DNA of 6,473 bases from Collinsella sp. (GCA_014871545.1 WGSR01000086.1:1-6473), one strand, 5' to 3'; positions 1-6,300 are shown, numbered from the stretch's first letter. Translations and numbers: made by a program. The notes: generated from the letters alone by a model not told the origin.

Positions 1-1
1 A

Positions 2-91
2 ATCGTCGGCATCGCCTTTGACGAACAGCGCGTCGACCACGTTCCCACCGACGCCCACGATCTGCCACTGCCCAGCATCGTCAGCGCCTAA
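2..91 (+). CDS. C-terminal fragment of an unidentified protein
   Basis: A plus-strand frame is open from the left edge to a TAA at 89-91. It gives 29 residues that begin IVGIAFDEQR and end LPLPSIVSA. The codons use G or C at nearly every third position, as in the neighbouring genes, and the peptide has a normal mixed composition. The reverse strand of the same stretch gives a Ser/Arg/Trp-rich peptide typical of a shadow frame. The gene converges on metA with only 23 bp between the two stops, and I see no clear terminator in that gap. Too little is present to name a family. That this is the true reading frame is an inference from composition and stop position. Confidence 0.5.
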   Translation: MVGIAFDEQRVDHVPTDAHDLPLPSIVSA

Positions 92-114
92 ATGCCAGCG
101 TACCTCCCGGCAGC

Positions 115-1041
115 CTAGTGCTCCTCACCGGCGCGGGCCAGGTCGTAGGGCGTGGTCTGGTAGACGTAGTAGTTGAGCCAGTTGGTGTAGAGCAACTGAG
201 CCTGGCTGCGCCAGACGTTGCGCGGCTCGGCCGTGGGGTCGTCATTCGGGAAGTAATGCGCCGGAACCTGGGGGTTGAGTCCGCGCTTCACGTCGCGCTC
301 GTACTCCAAGCGCAACGTGTCGGTATCGTACTCGGGATGGCCAAAGACAAAGAAGCGACGGCTGTCGGTCGACTTGACGATGTACAGGCCCACCTCGTCG
401 GACACGGCCACGACCTCAAGCTGCGGCTCGGCCTCTACGTCCTCGCGGCGCACATCGGTGTTGCGCGAATGCACGGCATAGAAATGGTCGTCAAAGCCGC
501 GGACCAGCGGGCTTTGCGGCTTCACCAGATAATGCTCGAACACACCGCTCGCCTTTGCCGGCAGGTCGTACTTCTGGATACCGTAATGATGGTAGAGCCC
601 CGCCTGCGCGCCCCAACAAATGTGCAGCGTAGAGTGCACGTGCGTGGTGGACCAATCCATGATCTGGCAGAGCTCGGGCCAGTAGTCGACCTCCTCGAAC
701 GGCATCTGTTCCACCGGCGCGCCCGTGATGATCAGGCCGTCGTAGTGGATGTCGCGGATGTCGTCGAACGTGCGGTAGAACGTCTCCAGGTGGCCGGCGC
801 TCACGTGCGTGGCCTCGTGCGTTTTAGTGCGCAGCAGGTCCACCTCCACCTGCAGCGGTGTGTTGGAGAGCTTGCGCATGATCTGCGTCTCGGTGGCAAT
901 CTTGGTGGGCATGAGGTTGAGGATGAGCACGCGCAGCGGACGGATGTCCTGGTGCAGCGCGCGGTACTCGGTCATGACAAAGATGTTCTCGCTCTCGAGC
1001 TGCGCGGCGGCAGGGAGGGCGTCGGGAATGCGAATGGGCAT
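115..1041 (-). CDS. metA: Homoserine O-acetyltransferase (MetA family)
   Basis: This cytoplasmic enzyme activates homoserine by acylation, the first committed step of methionine synthesis. The 308 residues match the usual MetA length and align end to end with the Escherichia coli protein as I recall it: MPIR.PD.LPA at the N-terminus, RPL.VLILNLMP at 34-44, and TNWLNYYVYQ.TPYDL near the C-terminus. Visible catalytic features are the nucleophile Cys142 in ICWGAQAGL, His235 and Glu237 in GHPEYD, and Lys47 in LMPTK. Residue 111 is Glu (GAPVEQM). Published work on this family links Glu111 to acetyl-CoA and Gly111 to succinyl-CoA, so I infer an acetyltransferase despite the common name homoserine O-succinyltransferase. 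The ATG at 1041 is preceded by TAAGGAG (1047-1053) five bases upstream. Transcription is divergent from the dehydrogenase gene at 1252. No other methionine gene is in view, so it appears to stand alone. Confidence 0.96.
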   Translation of the reverse strand: MPIRIPDALPAAAQLESENIFVMTEYRALHQDIRPLRVLILNLMPTKIATETQIMRKLSNTPLQVEVDLLRTKTHEATHVSAGHLETFYRTFDDIRDIHYDGLIITGAPVEQMPFEEVDYWPELCQIMDWSTTHVHSTLHICWGAQAGLYHHYGIQKYDLPAKASGVFEHYLVKPQSPLVRGFDDHFYAVHSRNTDVRREDVEAEPQLEVVAVSDEVGLYIVKSTDSRRFFVFGHPEYDTDTLRLEYERDVKRGLNPQVPAHYFPNDDPTAEPRNVWRSQAQLLYTNWLNYYVYQTTPYDLARAGEEH

Positions 1042-1080
1042 GAATGCTCCTTACGAGTCAGTTGCAGCTATGGTACAACG

Positions 1081-1130
1081 AGCGGCCCCATCCGCGCGAG
1101 TACATCGCCCAGCGATGCCGTCAGCGGCCC
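1081..1130 (-). other. Small hairpin between direct repeats upstream of metA
   Basis: Read on the minus strand, the metA leader region contains GGGCCGCT twice (1130-1123 and 1088-1081), 42 bp apart. Between the copies is a perfect 6-bp hairpin, CATCGC/GCGATG (1103-1108 with 1112-1117), with a three-base loop. I could not find a convincing -10/-35 pair for metA. I also found no conserved SAM-I riboswitch core. The element could be a structured leader or a regulator site, but a 6-bp hairpin in GC-rich DNA can also arise by chance. Confidence 0.25.
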
Positions 1131-1185
1131 AAATCACTCCAAAAGTAGAGATTAAGGCATGTCCAAAAATCTACGGCGCTTTAGC

Positions 1186-1214
1186 CTAGCAAAGTGGCAG
1201 CAGGACGCTACAAT
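1186..1214 (+). promoter_or_regulatory. Putative sigma-70 promoter of the dehydrogenase gene
   Basis: A good -10 box, TACAAT (1209-1214, five of six to consensus), lies 17 bp downstream of a weak -35, CTAGCA (1186-1191, three of six). Transcription would start near 1221 and give a leader of about 30 bases before the ATG at 1252. The weak -35 suggests help from an activator or a degenerate match. I saw no clear Rex-type palindrome nearby. Confidence 0.4.
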
Positions 1215-1237
1215 GGTTCGACGCGAAAAACTCGGCC

Positions 1238-1244
1238 GAAAGGA
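1238..1244 (+). promoter_or_regulatory. Ribosome binding site that fixes the dehydrogenase start
   Basis: GAAAGGA lies seven bases before the ATG at 1252. It supports that start over an in-frame ATG at 1159. The longer version would add 31 residues unlike the family N-terminus and would place the promoter inside the coding region. Confidence 0.7.
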
Positions 1245-1251
1245 TACGTAT

Positions 1252-2229
1252 ATGTACCAGACGCGTAAGATCGGTGTGGTCGGCCAGGGCCACGTAGGAG
1301 CACATGTCGCCAACAGCCTGCTCATGCAGGGCATTGCCGATGAGCTGTACCTGTGCGATATCAACGAGGCCAAGGTGACGTCCGAGGTCCAGGACCTGCG
1401 CGACTCCCTTTCGTTTGTCCCGTACAACACCAAAATCGTCAACTGCTACGACCACTACGAGGAGCTGGCCTGCTGCGACGTCATCGTCAACGCCGCCGGC
1501 AAGGTCGCGCTGGCCGCCGGCAACCGCGACGGCGAGCTGTTCTTTACCACCGACGCCGCCCGCACCTTTGCCAAGCGCATCGTCGACGCCGGCTTTGACG
1601 GCATCTTCGTGAGCATCTCCAACCCCTGCGACGTCGTGTGCACCGAGCTGTGGCACCTGACCGGCTACGATCCCAAGAAGATCATCGGCTCGGGCTGCGG
1701 CCTGGACTCCGCCCGCCTGCGCACCGAGATCTCCAAGAAGGTCGGCGTGAGCCCCAAGTCCATCGACGCCTACATGATCGGCGAGCACGGCTTTAGCCAG
1801 CTTGCCGCCTTTAAGGCCGCAACCATCGCCGGCAAGAGCCTTAACGAGCTTCAGGCCGAGAACCCTGACAAGTACGCCTTCGACCACATGGAGGTCGAGG
1901 AGCTCGCACGCAAGGGCGGCTATGTGACCTACCAGGGCAAGCAGTGCACCGAGTACGCCGTCGCCAACTCCGCCGCGCGCGTCTGCGCCGCCGTGCTGCA
2001 CAACGAGCACGCCGTGCTTTCGGCCTCTACGCTTATGACCGGCCAGTATGGCGAGGAGGGTATCTTTACCTCCCTGCCGTGCGTGATCGGTGCCGAGGGC
2101 GTCGAGGAGGTCTACACGCTCGACCTTTCCGAGTACGAGCTCGAAGGCTTCCACAAGAGCTGCCAGCACATCCGCGACAACATCGCCCAGCTCGACTGGT
2201 GGGATGCCGAGGCCTACGACGTCAAGTAA
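1252..2229 (+). CDS. Lactate/malate dehydrogenase family, L-2-hydroxyisocaproate dehydrogenase-like
   Basis: This is a cytoplasmic NAD-dependent L-2-hydroxyacid dehydrogenase of 325 residues, normal for the family. The Rossmann motif GQGHVG (residues 11-16) and Asp36 at the end of the second strand indicate NAD rather than NADP. Catalytic positions are present: Arg92 on the mobile loop, Asn124 in SNPCDV, Asp152 and Arg155 in GLDSARLR, and His179 in GEHGFSQ. The substrate loop reads AAGNRDGEL and lacks the Gln-Lys-Pro-Gly-Glu pattern of classical lactate dehydrogenase. The HLTGYDPKKIIGSG and EELARKGGY segments resemble Lactobacillus L-2-hydroxyisocaproate dehydrogenase as I remember it. I therefore infer reduction of a 2-oxo acid such as pyruvate or a branched-chain oxoacid, which would regenerate NAD in fermentation. 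The exact substrate cannot be read from sequence. The gene appears monocistronic, with its own promoter and a strong terminator. An annotation of simply L-lactate dehydrogenase is the main alternative. Confidence 0.9.
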   Translation: MYQTRKIGVVGQGHVGAHVANSLLMQGIADELYLCDINEAKVTSEVQDLRDSLSFVPYNTKIVNCYDHYEELACCDVIVNAAGKVALAAGNRDGELFFTTDAARTFAKRIVDAGFDGIFVSISNPCDVVCTELWHLTGYDPKKIIGSGCGLDSARLRTEISKKVGVSPKSIDAYMIGEHGFSQLAAFKAATIAGKSLNELQAENPDKYAFDHMEVEELARKGGYVTYQGKQCTEYAVANSAARVCAAVLHNEHAVLSASTLMTGQYGEEGIFTSLPCVIGAEGVEEVYTLDLSEYELEGFHKSCQHIRDNIAQLDWWDAEAYDVK

Positions 2230-2270
2230 GCCGCTGGCTACCGCAACCTTGCGAATCTATGCGCGATACT

Positions 2271-2314
2271 AAGCGGGCCGCGCCGGAAACCCACCGGCGC
2301 GGCCCGCTTTTTTT
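2271..2314 (+). terminator. Strong intrinsic terminator of the dehydrogenase gene
   Basis: A perfect 14-bp GC stem (GCGGGCCGCGCCGG at 2273-2286 pairing with 2294-2307) closes a seven-base loop and runs into seven T residues (2308-2314). Two A-T pairs can extend the stem at its base. It lies 41 bases past the stop codon. The reverse strand has no T run after the hairpin, so it is poorly built to stop transcription arriving from the converging SIS gene. Confidence 0.95.
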
Positions 2315-2363
2315 GACTCACGCAGTGCCCCTGCGAATCGAAGGTGAATACTTTTCCCGTTAC

Positions 2364-3332
2364 TTAGTACTGCTCGATGCCCATGTAGCGACGAATCTCA
2401 GGGCTGTGGTCGAACACCTTTCCGCGGGCGGCGCGCAGCTCGCAGCTCATGTTGTAGAAGAAGATCGGCTCCAGGTACGAACGCACGCTGGCGGGCACCT
2501 CGCCCACGCCGTACTCGAGTGCATCGAGCACCATTACCGTATCGGTATGCGTGTTGAGGAACGCCAACGCGCGCTCCTCCATGGGGCGGCACTCGCCCGA
2601 TCCGAGCTGCACAAAGTAGAACACGCCGGGCTCGGTGGCCTCGAAGGGGCCGTGGAAGTACTCGCCGGAGTGGATGTAGCAGCAGTGCTGCCACTGCATC
2701 TCCATGAGCGAGCAGATGGCCATGGCATAGGTCTGGCTAAAGTTGGGGCCGGAACCAAGGATATAGAAGAACTTGTGCTGCTGGCAGAGCTCGGCAAAGC
2801 GATCGCCCAGCTCGGCGTTGACCTTCTCGCGGGCGGCGGGCAGCAGCGCATCCATCTGCTTTAGGCCCTCGTACATGTCGGCGAGTGCCTCGTAGCCTTC
2901 CTGCTGGTCGAGCAGCTCGGCGGCGATCAGAGCGCCGATGCCCTGAGGCACCTCGGCCTGCGGCACGCCCTCGCCCCAGGGGTAGACCCAGGTGGTCCAC
3001 TTGCCGTTGTCGATCTTGGAGCCCTCGCAGTCGGTGAGGGCAACGACCTCGGCACCGGCCGCCAGCGCCATCTCGCAGCCGTCGACGACCTCTTGCGTGT
3101 TGCCGCTGTGGCTGCAGGCAATAACGAGCGACTTCTCGCCAAGGCTCTTGGGGGCCATCAGGCAAAACTCGCGTGCCGTGTAGACCGTCGAGGTAAACGT
3201 GGTGGCCTCGCGCTTGAGCAGCTCGTTGGCCGGCATCAGGTCGATCATCGAACCGCCACAAGCAATCCAAAAGACGTTCTCAATCTTGCCCTTGCGCTCG
3301 ATGATTTCCTGAACCAGATCATGTGCGTTCAT
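2364..3332 (-). CDS. FrlB-like SIS-domain sugar-phosphate deglycase/isomerase
   Basis: The protein has 322 residues and two SIS (sugar isomerase) domains, roughly 15-150 and 180-315. Phosphosugar-binding loops are visible at ACGGS (24-28), SHSGNT (74-79) and LGSGPN (192-197). The segment SGEYFHGPFEATEPG (222-236) and the C-terminal DHSPEIRRY.G...Y closely resemble E. coli FrlB, the fructoselysine-6-phosphate deglycase, as I recall it. Glu211 in MEMQW and His227 in YFHGP fit the Glu/His pair described as catalytic in the related FraB deglycase, with the same 16-residue spacing. The likely role is cleavage of a phosphorylated sugar-amine (Amadori-type) compound to an amine or amino acid plus hexose phosphate. 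An amino-sugar phosphate isomerase or deaminase is the alternative. The ATG follows a near-ideal Shine-Dalgarno sequence. The gene has its own candidate promoter and operators, and the GntR-type regulator lies just upstream. No kinase or transporter accompanies it here. Confidence 0.85.
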   Translation of the reverse strand: MNAHDLVQEIIERKGKIENVFWIACGGSMIDLMPANELLKREATTFTSTVYTAREFCLMAPKSLGEKSLVIACSHSGNTQEVVDGCEMALAAGAEVVALTDCEGSKIDNGKWTTWVYPWGEGVPQAEVPQGIGALIAAELLDQQEGYEALADMYEGLKQMDALLPAAREKVNAELGDRFAELCQQHKFFYILGSGPNFSQTYAMAICSLMEMQWQHCCYIHSGEYFHGPFEATEPGVFYFVQLGSGECRPMEERALAFLNTHTDTVMVLDALEYGVGEVPASVRSYLEPIFFYNMSCELRAARGKVFDHSPEIRRYMGIEQY

Positions 3333-3339
3333 CCTGATG

Positions 3340-3348
3340 TTCCTCCTT
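3340..3348 (-). promoter_or_regulatory. Strong ribosome binding site of the SIS gene
   Basis: On the minus strand AAGGAGGAA lies seven bases before the ATG at 3332. It is a near-perfect anti-16S match, clearly stronger than the sites of recQ and the regulator. This suggests high expression once the gene is transcribed. Confidence 0.8.
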
Positions 3349-3385
3349 GTGGGGCGGCTTTGAGCGACGGCGGATCGTACCTGCT

Positions 3386-3405
3386 GTCGTTCTATGTTGT
3401 CCTAT
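3386..3405 (-). repeat. Putative operator O1: 10-bp tandem repeat over the start site
   Basis: On the minus strand two 10-bp units follow each other, ATAGGACAAC (3405-3396) and ATAGAACGAC (3395-3386). They begin at the 3' edge of the predicted -10 and cover the predicted transcription start near 3398. That position suits repression by steric blocking. A near-identical pair lies 62 bp upstream. Binding by the neighbouring GntR-type regulator is inferred from proximity. Confidence 0.6.
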
Positions 3406-3433
3406 TTATAGCACGCACGATGACGCTCGTGAA
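3405..3433 (-). promoter_or_regulatory. Putative sigma-70 promoter of the SIS gene
   Basis: On the minus strand TTCACG (3433-3428, four of six to the -35 consensus) is followed after exactly 17 bp by TATAAA (3410-3405, five of six to the -10). The -10 sits inside the small inverted repeat CTATAAATAG (3411-3402). It is flanked by the two tandem-repeat pairs, which supports a regulated promoter separate from the recQ transcript. Confidence 0.6.
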
Positions 3434-3447
3434 GCCATTTCGCCAAA

Positions 3448-3467
3448 CTTGTTCTATGTTGTTCTAT
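3448..3467 (-). repeat. Putative operator O2: 10-bp tandem repeat upstream of -35
   Basis: On the minus strand ATAGAACAAC (3467-3458) is followed directly by ATAGAACAAG (3457-3448). The units differ in one base and share the same spacing as O1. The pair lies about 15 bp upstream of the -35 and ten bases past the regulator's stop codon. The two pairs could be bridged by one multimeric repressor, or the upstream one could be an activator site. Confidence 0.6.
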
Positions 3468-3476
3468 CTGTGGATG

Positions 3477-4232
3477 TTAGATGTCGAACACGTAGCGCGA
3501 GCCCACGATCTTTTGACGCCCAAGCAGCAAGGGCCGCTCGTCCGCATCGGTAAAGTACGCCTCCATATAGAAGAGTGGCTCACCGATCGGGATCTCGAGC
3601 AGTGGCGCGACTTGAGCGTCGGCAAGCGCAATCTCCACGGTACAAGGGTCGGATTTGAGCGGCGCGCGGCCCGAATGCTCGGCAACGAGCGCAAAGATTG
3701 AGTTATCGGTGAGGTCCTCGTCGGCAAGCGTCTGCAGATAAGGATGGTCAGCCAGCACAAAGGCGTTGTTCTCGAGCATGACGGGCACGCCGTCTGCCGT
3801 GCGCACACGCTCGACCACGATGAGCTCGCAGCCGGGTTCCACCCCAAAAAACGCCGCGTCCTCGCGCGTCGCCGCAACCACCGTGCGCGACACCAGGCGT
3901 GCTCCGGCCACCATGTCGTTGGCAGCGCAACCCTCGGAAAAGCTCTGAACGTCACCCTTCTGGACAATCTTGCGCTTGAGCTTGGGCGCGCACACGAACG
4001 TGCCCCTCCCCTGCTGGCGGTTGAGATACCCCGCGCGCGACAGCTCCTCGATGGCGCGACGCACGGTGATGCGTCCCACGCCGTAGTACTTCGCGAGCTC
4101 CATCTCGGAAGGAATGCGCGAGCCGGCGGGGTACACGCCGCGCGCGATCTCGCCCTTTAGGTCGTCCATGACCTGCTGGTACAGCGGCACGGCGGGCACG
4201 TCAGTGCGGTCGGTTTTATCGTCGAATGCCAT
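3477..4232 (-). CDS. GntR-family (HutC/UTRA type) transcriptional regulator
   Basis: This 251-residue cytoplasmic DNA-binding protein has the standard HutC layout. A GntR winged helix-turn-helix spans about 15-80: PLYQQVMDDLK, then PSEMELAKYYGVGRITVRRAIEEL, then the wing GRGTFV. A UTRA ligand-binding domain spans about 100-248, with EPLFYMEAYF near 218-227 and the typical VGSRYVF ending. UTRA domains of this type usually bind small metabolites, often sugar phosphates or amino-acid derivatives, and release the operator when occupied. The start codon lies only two bases after the recQ stop, with GGAG seven bases upstream inside recQ, so translation is probably coupled to recQ. The likely target is the SIS gene immediately downstream, where paired tandem repeats flank a promoter. 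The ligand is inferred to be that enzyme's phosphosugar substrate. Family assignment is firm, but target and ligand are inference. Confidence 0.93.
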   Translation of the reverse strand: MAFDDKTDRTDVPAVPLYQQVMDDLKGEIARGVYPAGSRIPSEMELAKYYGVGRITVRRAIEELSRAGYLNRQQGRGTFVCAPKLKRKIVQKGDVQSFSEGCAANDMVAGARLVSRTVVAATREDAAFFGVEPGCELIVVERVRTADGVPVMLENNAFVLADHPYLQTLADEDLTDNSIFALVAEHSGRAPLKSDPCTVEIALADAQVAPLLEIPIGEPLFYMEAYFTDADERPLLLGRQKIVGSRYVFDI

Positions 4233-4234
4233 CG

Positions 4235-6214
4235 TTACACTCCATCCCGCGCATGCTCGGACTCAAATTCTTCAATCGCCGCCATAAACTGCTCGCCAAA
4301 GGCGTCGGCTTTTTTCTCGCCAATGCCGTTGACCTGGATCAGCTCCTCGCGCGTCTGCGGACGCAGGCGGCACAGGCCGCGCAGGGCCTTGTCGGAAAAG
4401 ACCATATACGGCGCCATCTCCAGCTCGGTCGAGATCTCCTTGCGGAGGGCACGCAGGCGCTCGAACAGCTCGGCATCGTTGCCCACGCGCGGGCGCTGAT
4501 CCAGCTCGGCCTCCTCGCGCAGCAGATCGACGGCGCGGCGGGCACGGGCCGAGGCCTTGCGCTTGGACGCGCGACGCTTAACAGTAAAGGCGAACGCCTC
4601 GTCCTCGACCTCGCCGGCACGCGGACCCAGTCCCACGACCGGGTACTGCCCCTGCGAGGTGGCCAAATAACCGCGACCGCACAGCTGCCCGATGATGTCC
4701 TTGATGCGCCCGACCGATTCGCTCGACAGCTCACCATAGCCGCGGTCCTCGTCCAGATGCATCTGGCGAATGCGCTCGGTGTTGCCTCCGTGGAGCACAT
4801 CGGCGATCAGCGACTTGCCAAAGCGCATGGGACGCGTGGCCACATAGCGCACAGCGGCGCGGGCCATATCGGTAACGTCCTCGACCTCGAACTGCGTGAG
4901 GCAGTTGCTACAGTTGCCGCAGCCCTCGGCGTCGTCTGTGGTGCCGCCCGCAGCAGCCGCAACCGCATGCTCGGCCGCGGCTTCGTCGCCAAAGTAGCGC
5001 AGCATGTATTCGCGCAGGCAGCCGGTGGTATTGCAGTAGCCCTCCATCTGGCTGAGCAGGCGATAACGGTTCTGGAGCGCCCACGCGCGCTGCTCATCGT
5101 CAAGCGCCTCGTCGGCCGCATCGCCGCGGTCGATCAAAAAGCGCCGCATGCGGAAATCGTTACCGTTCCACAGCAGATGGCAGCTGGCCGGATCGCCATC
5201 TCGGCCGGCGCGGCCCGCCTCTTGGTAGTAGGCCTCGATGCTCTCGGGCACGTTGTTGTGAATCACGTAACGCACGTTGGGCTTGTCGATGCCCATGCCA
5301 AAGGCGTTGGTGGCAACCATCACCTGGATGTCGTCGTCGATAAAGGCACGCTGGCTCTGGCGGCGGGCGTCGTTGCCCATGCCGGCATGGTAACGGCCCA
5401 CGCGAATGCCGCTGGGTCCCAGCGCCTCGGCAAGCTCGCCCGCCAGCGCATCGACCGTCTTGCGAGTCGAGCAATACACGATGCCGCTCTCGCTCGAATG
5501 CGCAATCACGTAGTCGCGCACCCAGGCAGTCTTGGCCTTGTCGCCCATCTCCTCGCAACCAAAGTAGAGGTTCTTGCGATCGAAGCCCGTCACCACCGTC
5601 GCAGGATTTTGCAGGCCGAGCATCTGCTGAATGTCCGCACGCACGCGCTCGGTCGCCGTAGCGGTAAAGGCCGCCACGATAGGGCGCTGCGGCAGGGAAT
5701 CGATGAACTCGCGAATCTGCAGGTAGGCGGGGCGGAAATCCTGACCCCATTGGCTTACGCAGTGGGCCTCGTCAATGGCCACGAGCGGCACGCCAATGCC
5801 GGCGGAACCCGCAGCCTCCTGCGCAAAGGCCAAAAAACGCGGCTCGAGCAAGCGCTCGGGCGCCACGTACATAAGCTGGTAGCGGCCCTCGCGCGCCCGC
5901 TTGAGCACGGTGTTTTGCTGGGCCGGAGTAAGGCTGGAGTTGAGATAGCTGGGTCGCGCACCCGCCGCGAGCAACGCACGGGTCTGGTCCTCCATAAGCG
6001 ACAGCAGCGGACTCACCACAAAGGTAATGCCGGGCAGCATGAGCGCGGGCACCTGGTAGCAAATGGACTTGCCGGCGCCCGTGGGCATAACACCCAGCGC
6101 ATCACGACCGGCAAGGATCGCATCGACCATGCGGTCCTGTCCCGGGCGAAACGAGGTGTAGCCAAAATAGGCGCCGAGCGTGTCGAGCGCCATCTGCTGC
6201 ATGCTATCGGTCAT
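4235..6214 (-). CDS. recQ: ATP-dependent DNA helicase RecQ
   Basis: RecQ is a 3'-5' DNA helicase acting in recombinational repair and stalled-fork processing. The 659 residues carry all expected parts in order: motif 0 FGYTSFRPGQ (17-26); Walker A PTGAGKS (44-50); DEAH box with aromatic-rich loop IDEAHCVSQWGQDFRP (147-162); FTATAT (183-188); ATNAFGMGIDKPNVRYV (301-317); and the arginine-finger motif QEAGRAGRDG (331-340). A zinc module follows with Cys399, Cys432, Cys435 and Cys438, then a winged helix, a basic linker (about 546-560), and a C-terminal HRDC domain (about 580-655) with NGIGEKKADAFG. The Ala-rich stretch between the first and second zinc cysteines is about 16 residues longer than in E. 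coli RecQ as I recall it. The start at 6214 has a modest AGGA four bases upstream; Met5 and Met8 are alternatives that would lose no motif. It is first in a probable operon with the GntR-type regulator. I saw no SOS box. Confidence 0.97.
   Translation of the reverse strand: MTDSMQQMALDTLGAYFGYTSFRPGQDRMVDAILAGRDALGVMPTGAGKSICYQVPALMLPGITFVVSPLLSLMEDQTRALLAAGARPSYLNSSLTPAQQNTVLKRAREGRYQLMYVAPERLLEPRFLAFAQEAAGSAGIGVPLVAIDEAHCVSQWGQDFRPAYLQIREFIDSLPQRPIVAAFTATATERVRADIQQMLGLQNPATVVTGFDRKNLYFGCEEMGDKAKTAWVRDYVIAHSSESGIVYCSTRKTVDALAGELAEALGPSGIRVGRYHAGMGNDARRQSQRAFIDDDIQVMVATNAFGMGIDKPNVRYVIHNNVPESIEAYYQEAGRAGRDGDPASCHLLWNGNDFRMRRFLIDRGDAADEALDDEQRAWALQNRYRLLSQMEGYCNTTGCLREYMLRYFGDEAAAEHAVAAAAGGTTDDAEGCGNCSNCLTQFEVEDVTDMARAAVRYVATRPMRFGKSLIADVLHGGNTERIRQMHLDEDRGYGELSSESVGRIKDIIGQLCGRGYLATSQGQYPVVGLGPRAGEVEDEAFAFTVKRRASKRKASARARRAVDLLREEAELDQRPRVGNDAELFERLRALRKEISTELEMAPYMVFSDKALRGLCRLRPQTREELIQVNGIGEKKADAFGEQFMAAIEEFESEHARDGV
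4240..4243 (-). promoter_or_regulatory. Regulator ribosome binding site inside the recQ 3' end
   Basis: GGAG lies seven bases before the regulator ATG and within the final codons of recQ, whose TAA is at 4237-4235. The arrangement is typical of coupled translation within one mRNA and supports the ATG at 4232 as the regulator start. Confidence 0.65.
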
Positions 6215-6245
6215 GGTTTCCTAACGTCCAAGTCATCTGCCGCCG

Positions 6246-6251
6246 ATTATA
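6246..6251 (-). promoter_or_regulatory. Putative -10 box of the recQ operon
   Basis: A perfect TATAAT (minus strand 6251-6246) lies 31 bases before the recQ start codon and predicts a leader of about 25 bases. No hexamer 15-18 bp upstream resembles TTGACA, since that stretch is GC-rich, so the promoter is either weak or activator-dependent. Confidence 0.45.
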
Positions 6252-6300
6252 CGCCGCCACGCGGACAGCAGCACACGGCCGCCGCCCAGACTAGTCGTTT

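Noticed and set aside
1042..1140. SAM riboswitch in front of metA
   Set aside because: The conserved SAM-I core is absent on the minus strand, and the only structure found is one short hairpin.
118..1155. A 345-codon plus-strand open frame over metA
   Set aside because: It is opposite the unmistakable MetA coding sequence. Its product is Val/Arg/His-rich with no recognisable motif.
1159..1251. A longer N-terminus for the dehydrogenase from the ATG at 1159
   Set aside because: The 31 extra residues do not fit the family, the candidate promoter lies inside them, and the ATG at 1252 has a well-placed ribosome binding site.
1186..2169. A 327-codon minus-strand open frame over the dehydrogenase gene
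   Set aside because: It is an antisense shadow. The product is low-complexity Gly/Ala/Val/Asp/Leu, while the plus strand encodes a complete enzyme.
2271..2314. Terminator serving both converging genes
   Set aside because: The stem is symmetric, but only the plus strand has a T run after it. The minus-strand readout continues TTAGTATCGC, so efficient bidirectional termination is not supported.
3417..3432. CACGA/TCGTG inverted repeat in the spacer of the SIS promoter as a regulator termination signal
   Set aside because: The stem is only five pairs and no T tract follows on either strand. It could be an incidental palindrome, so it is not listed as a feature.
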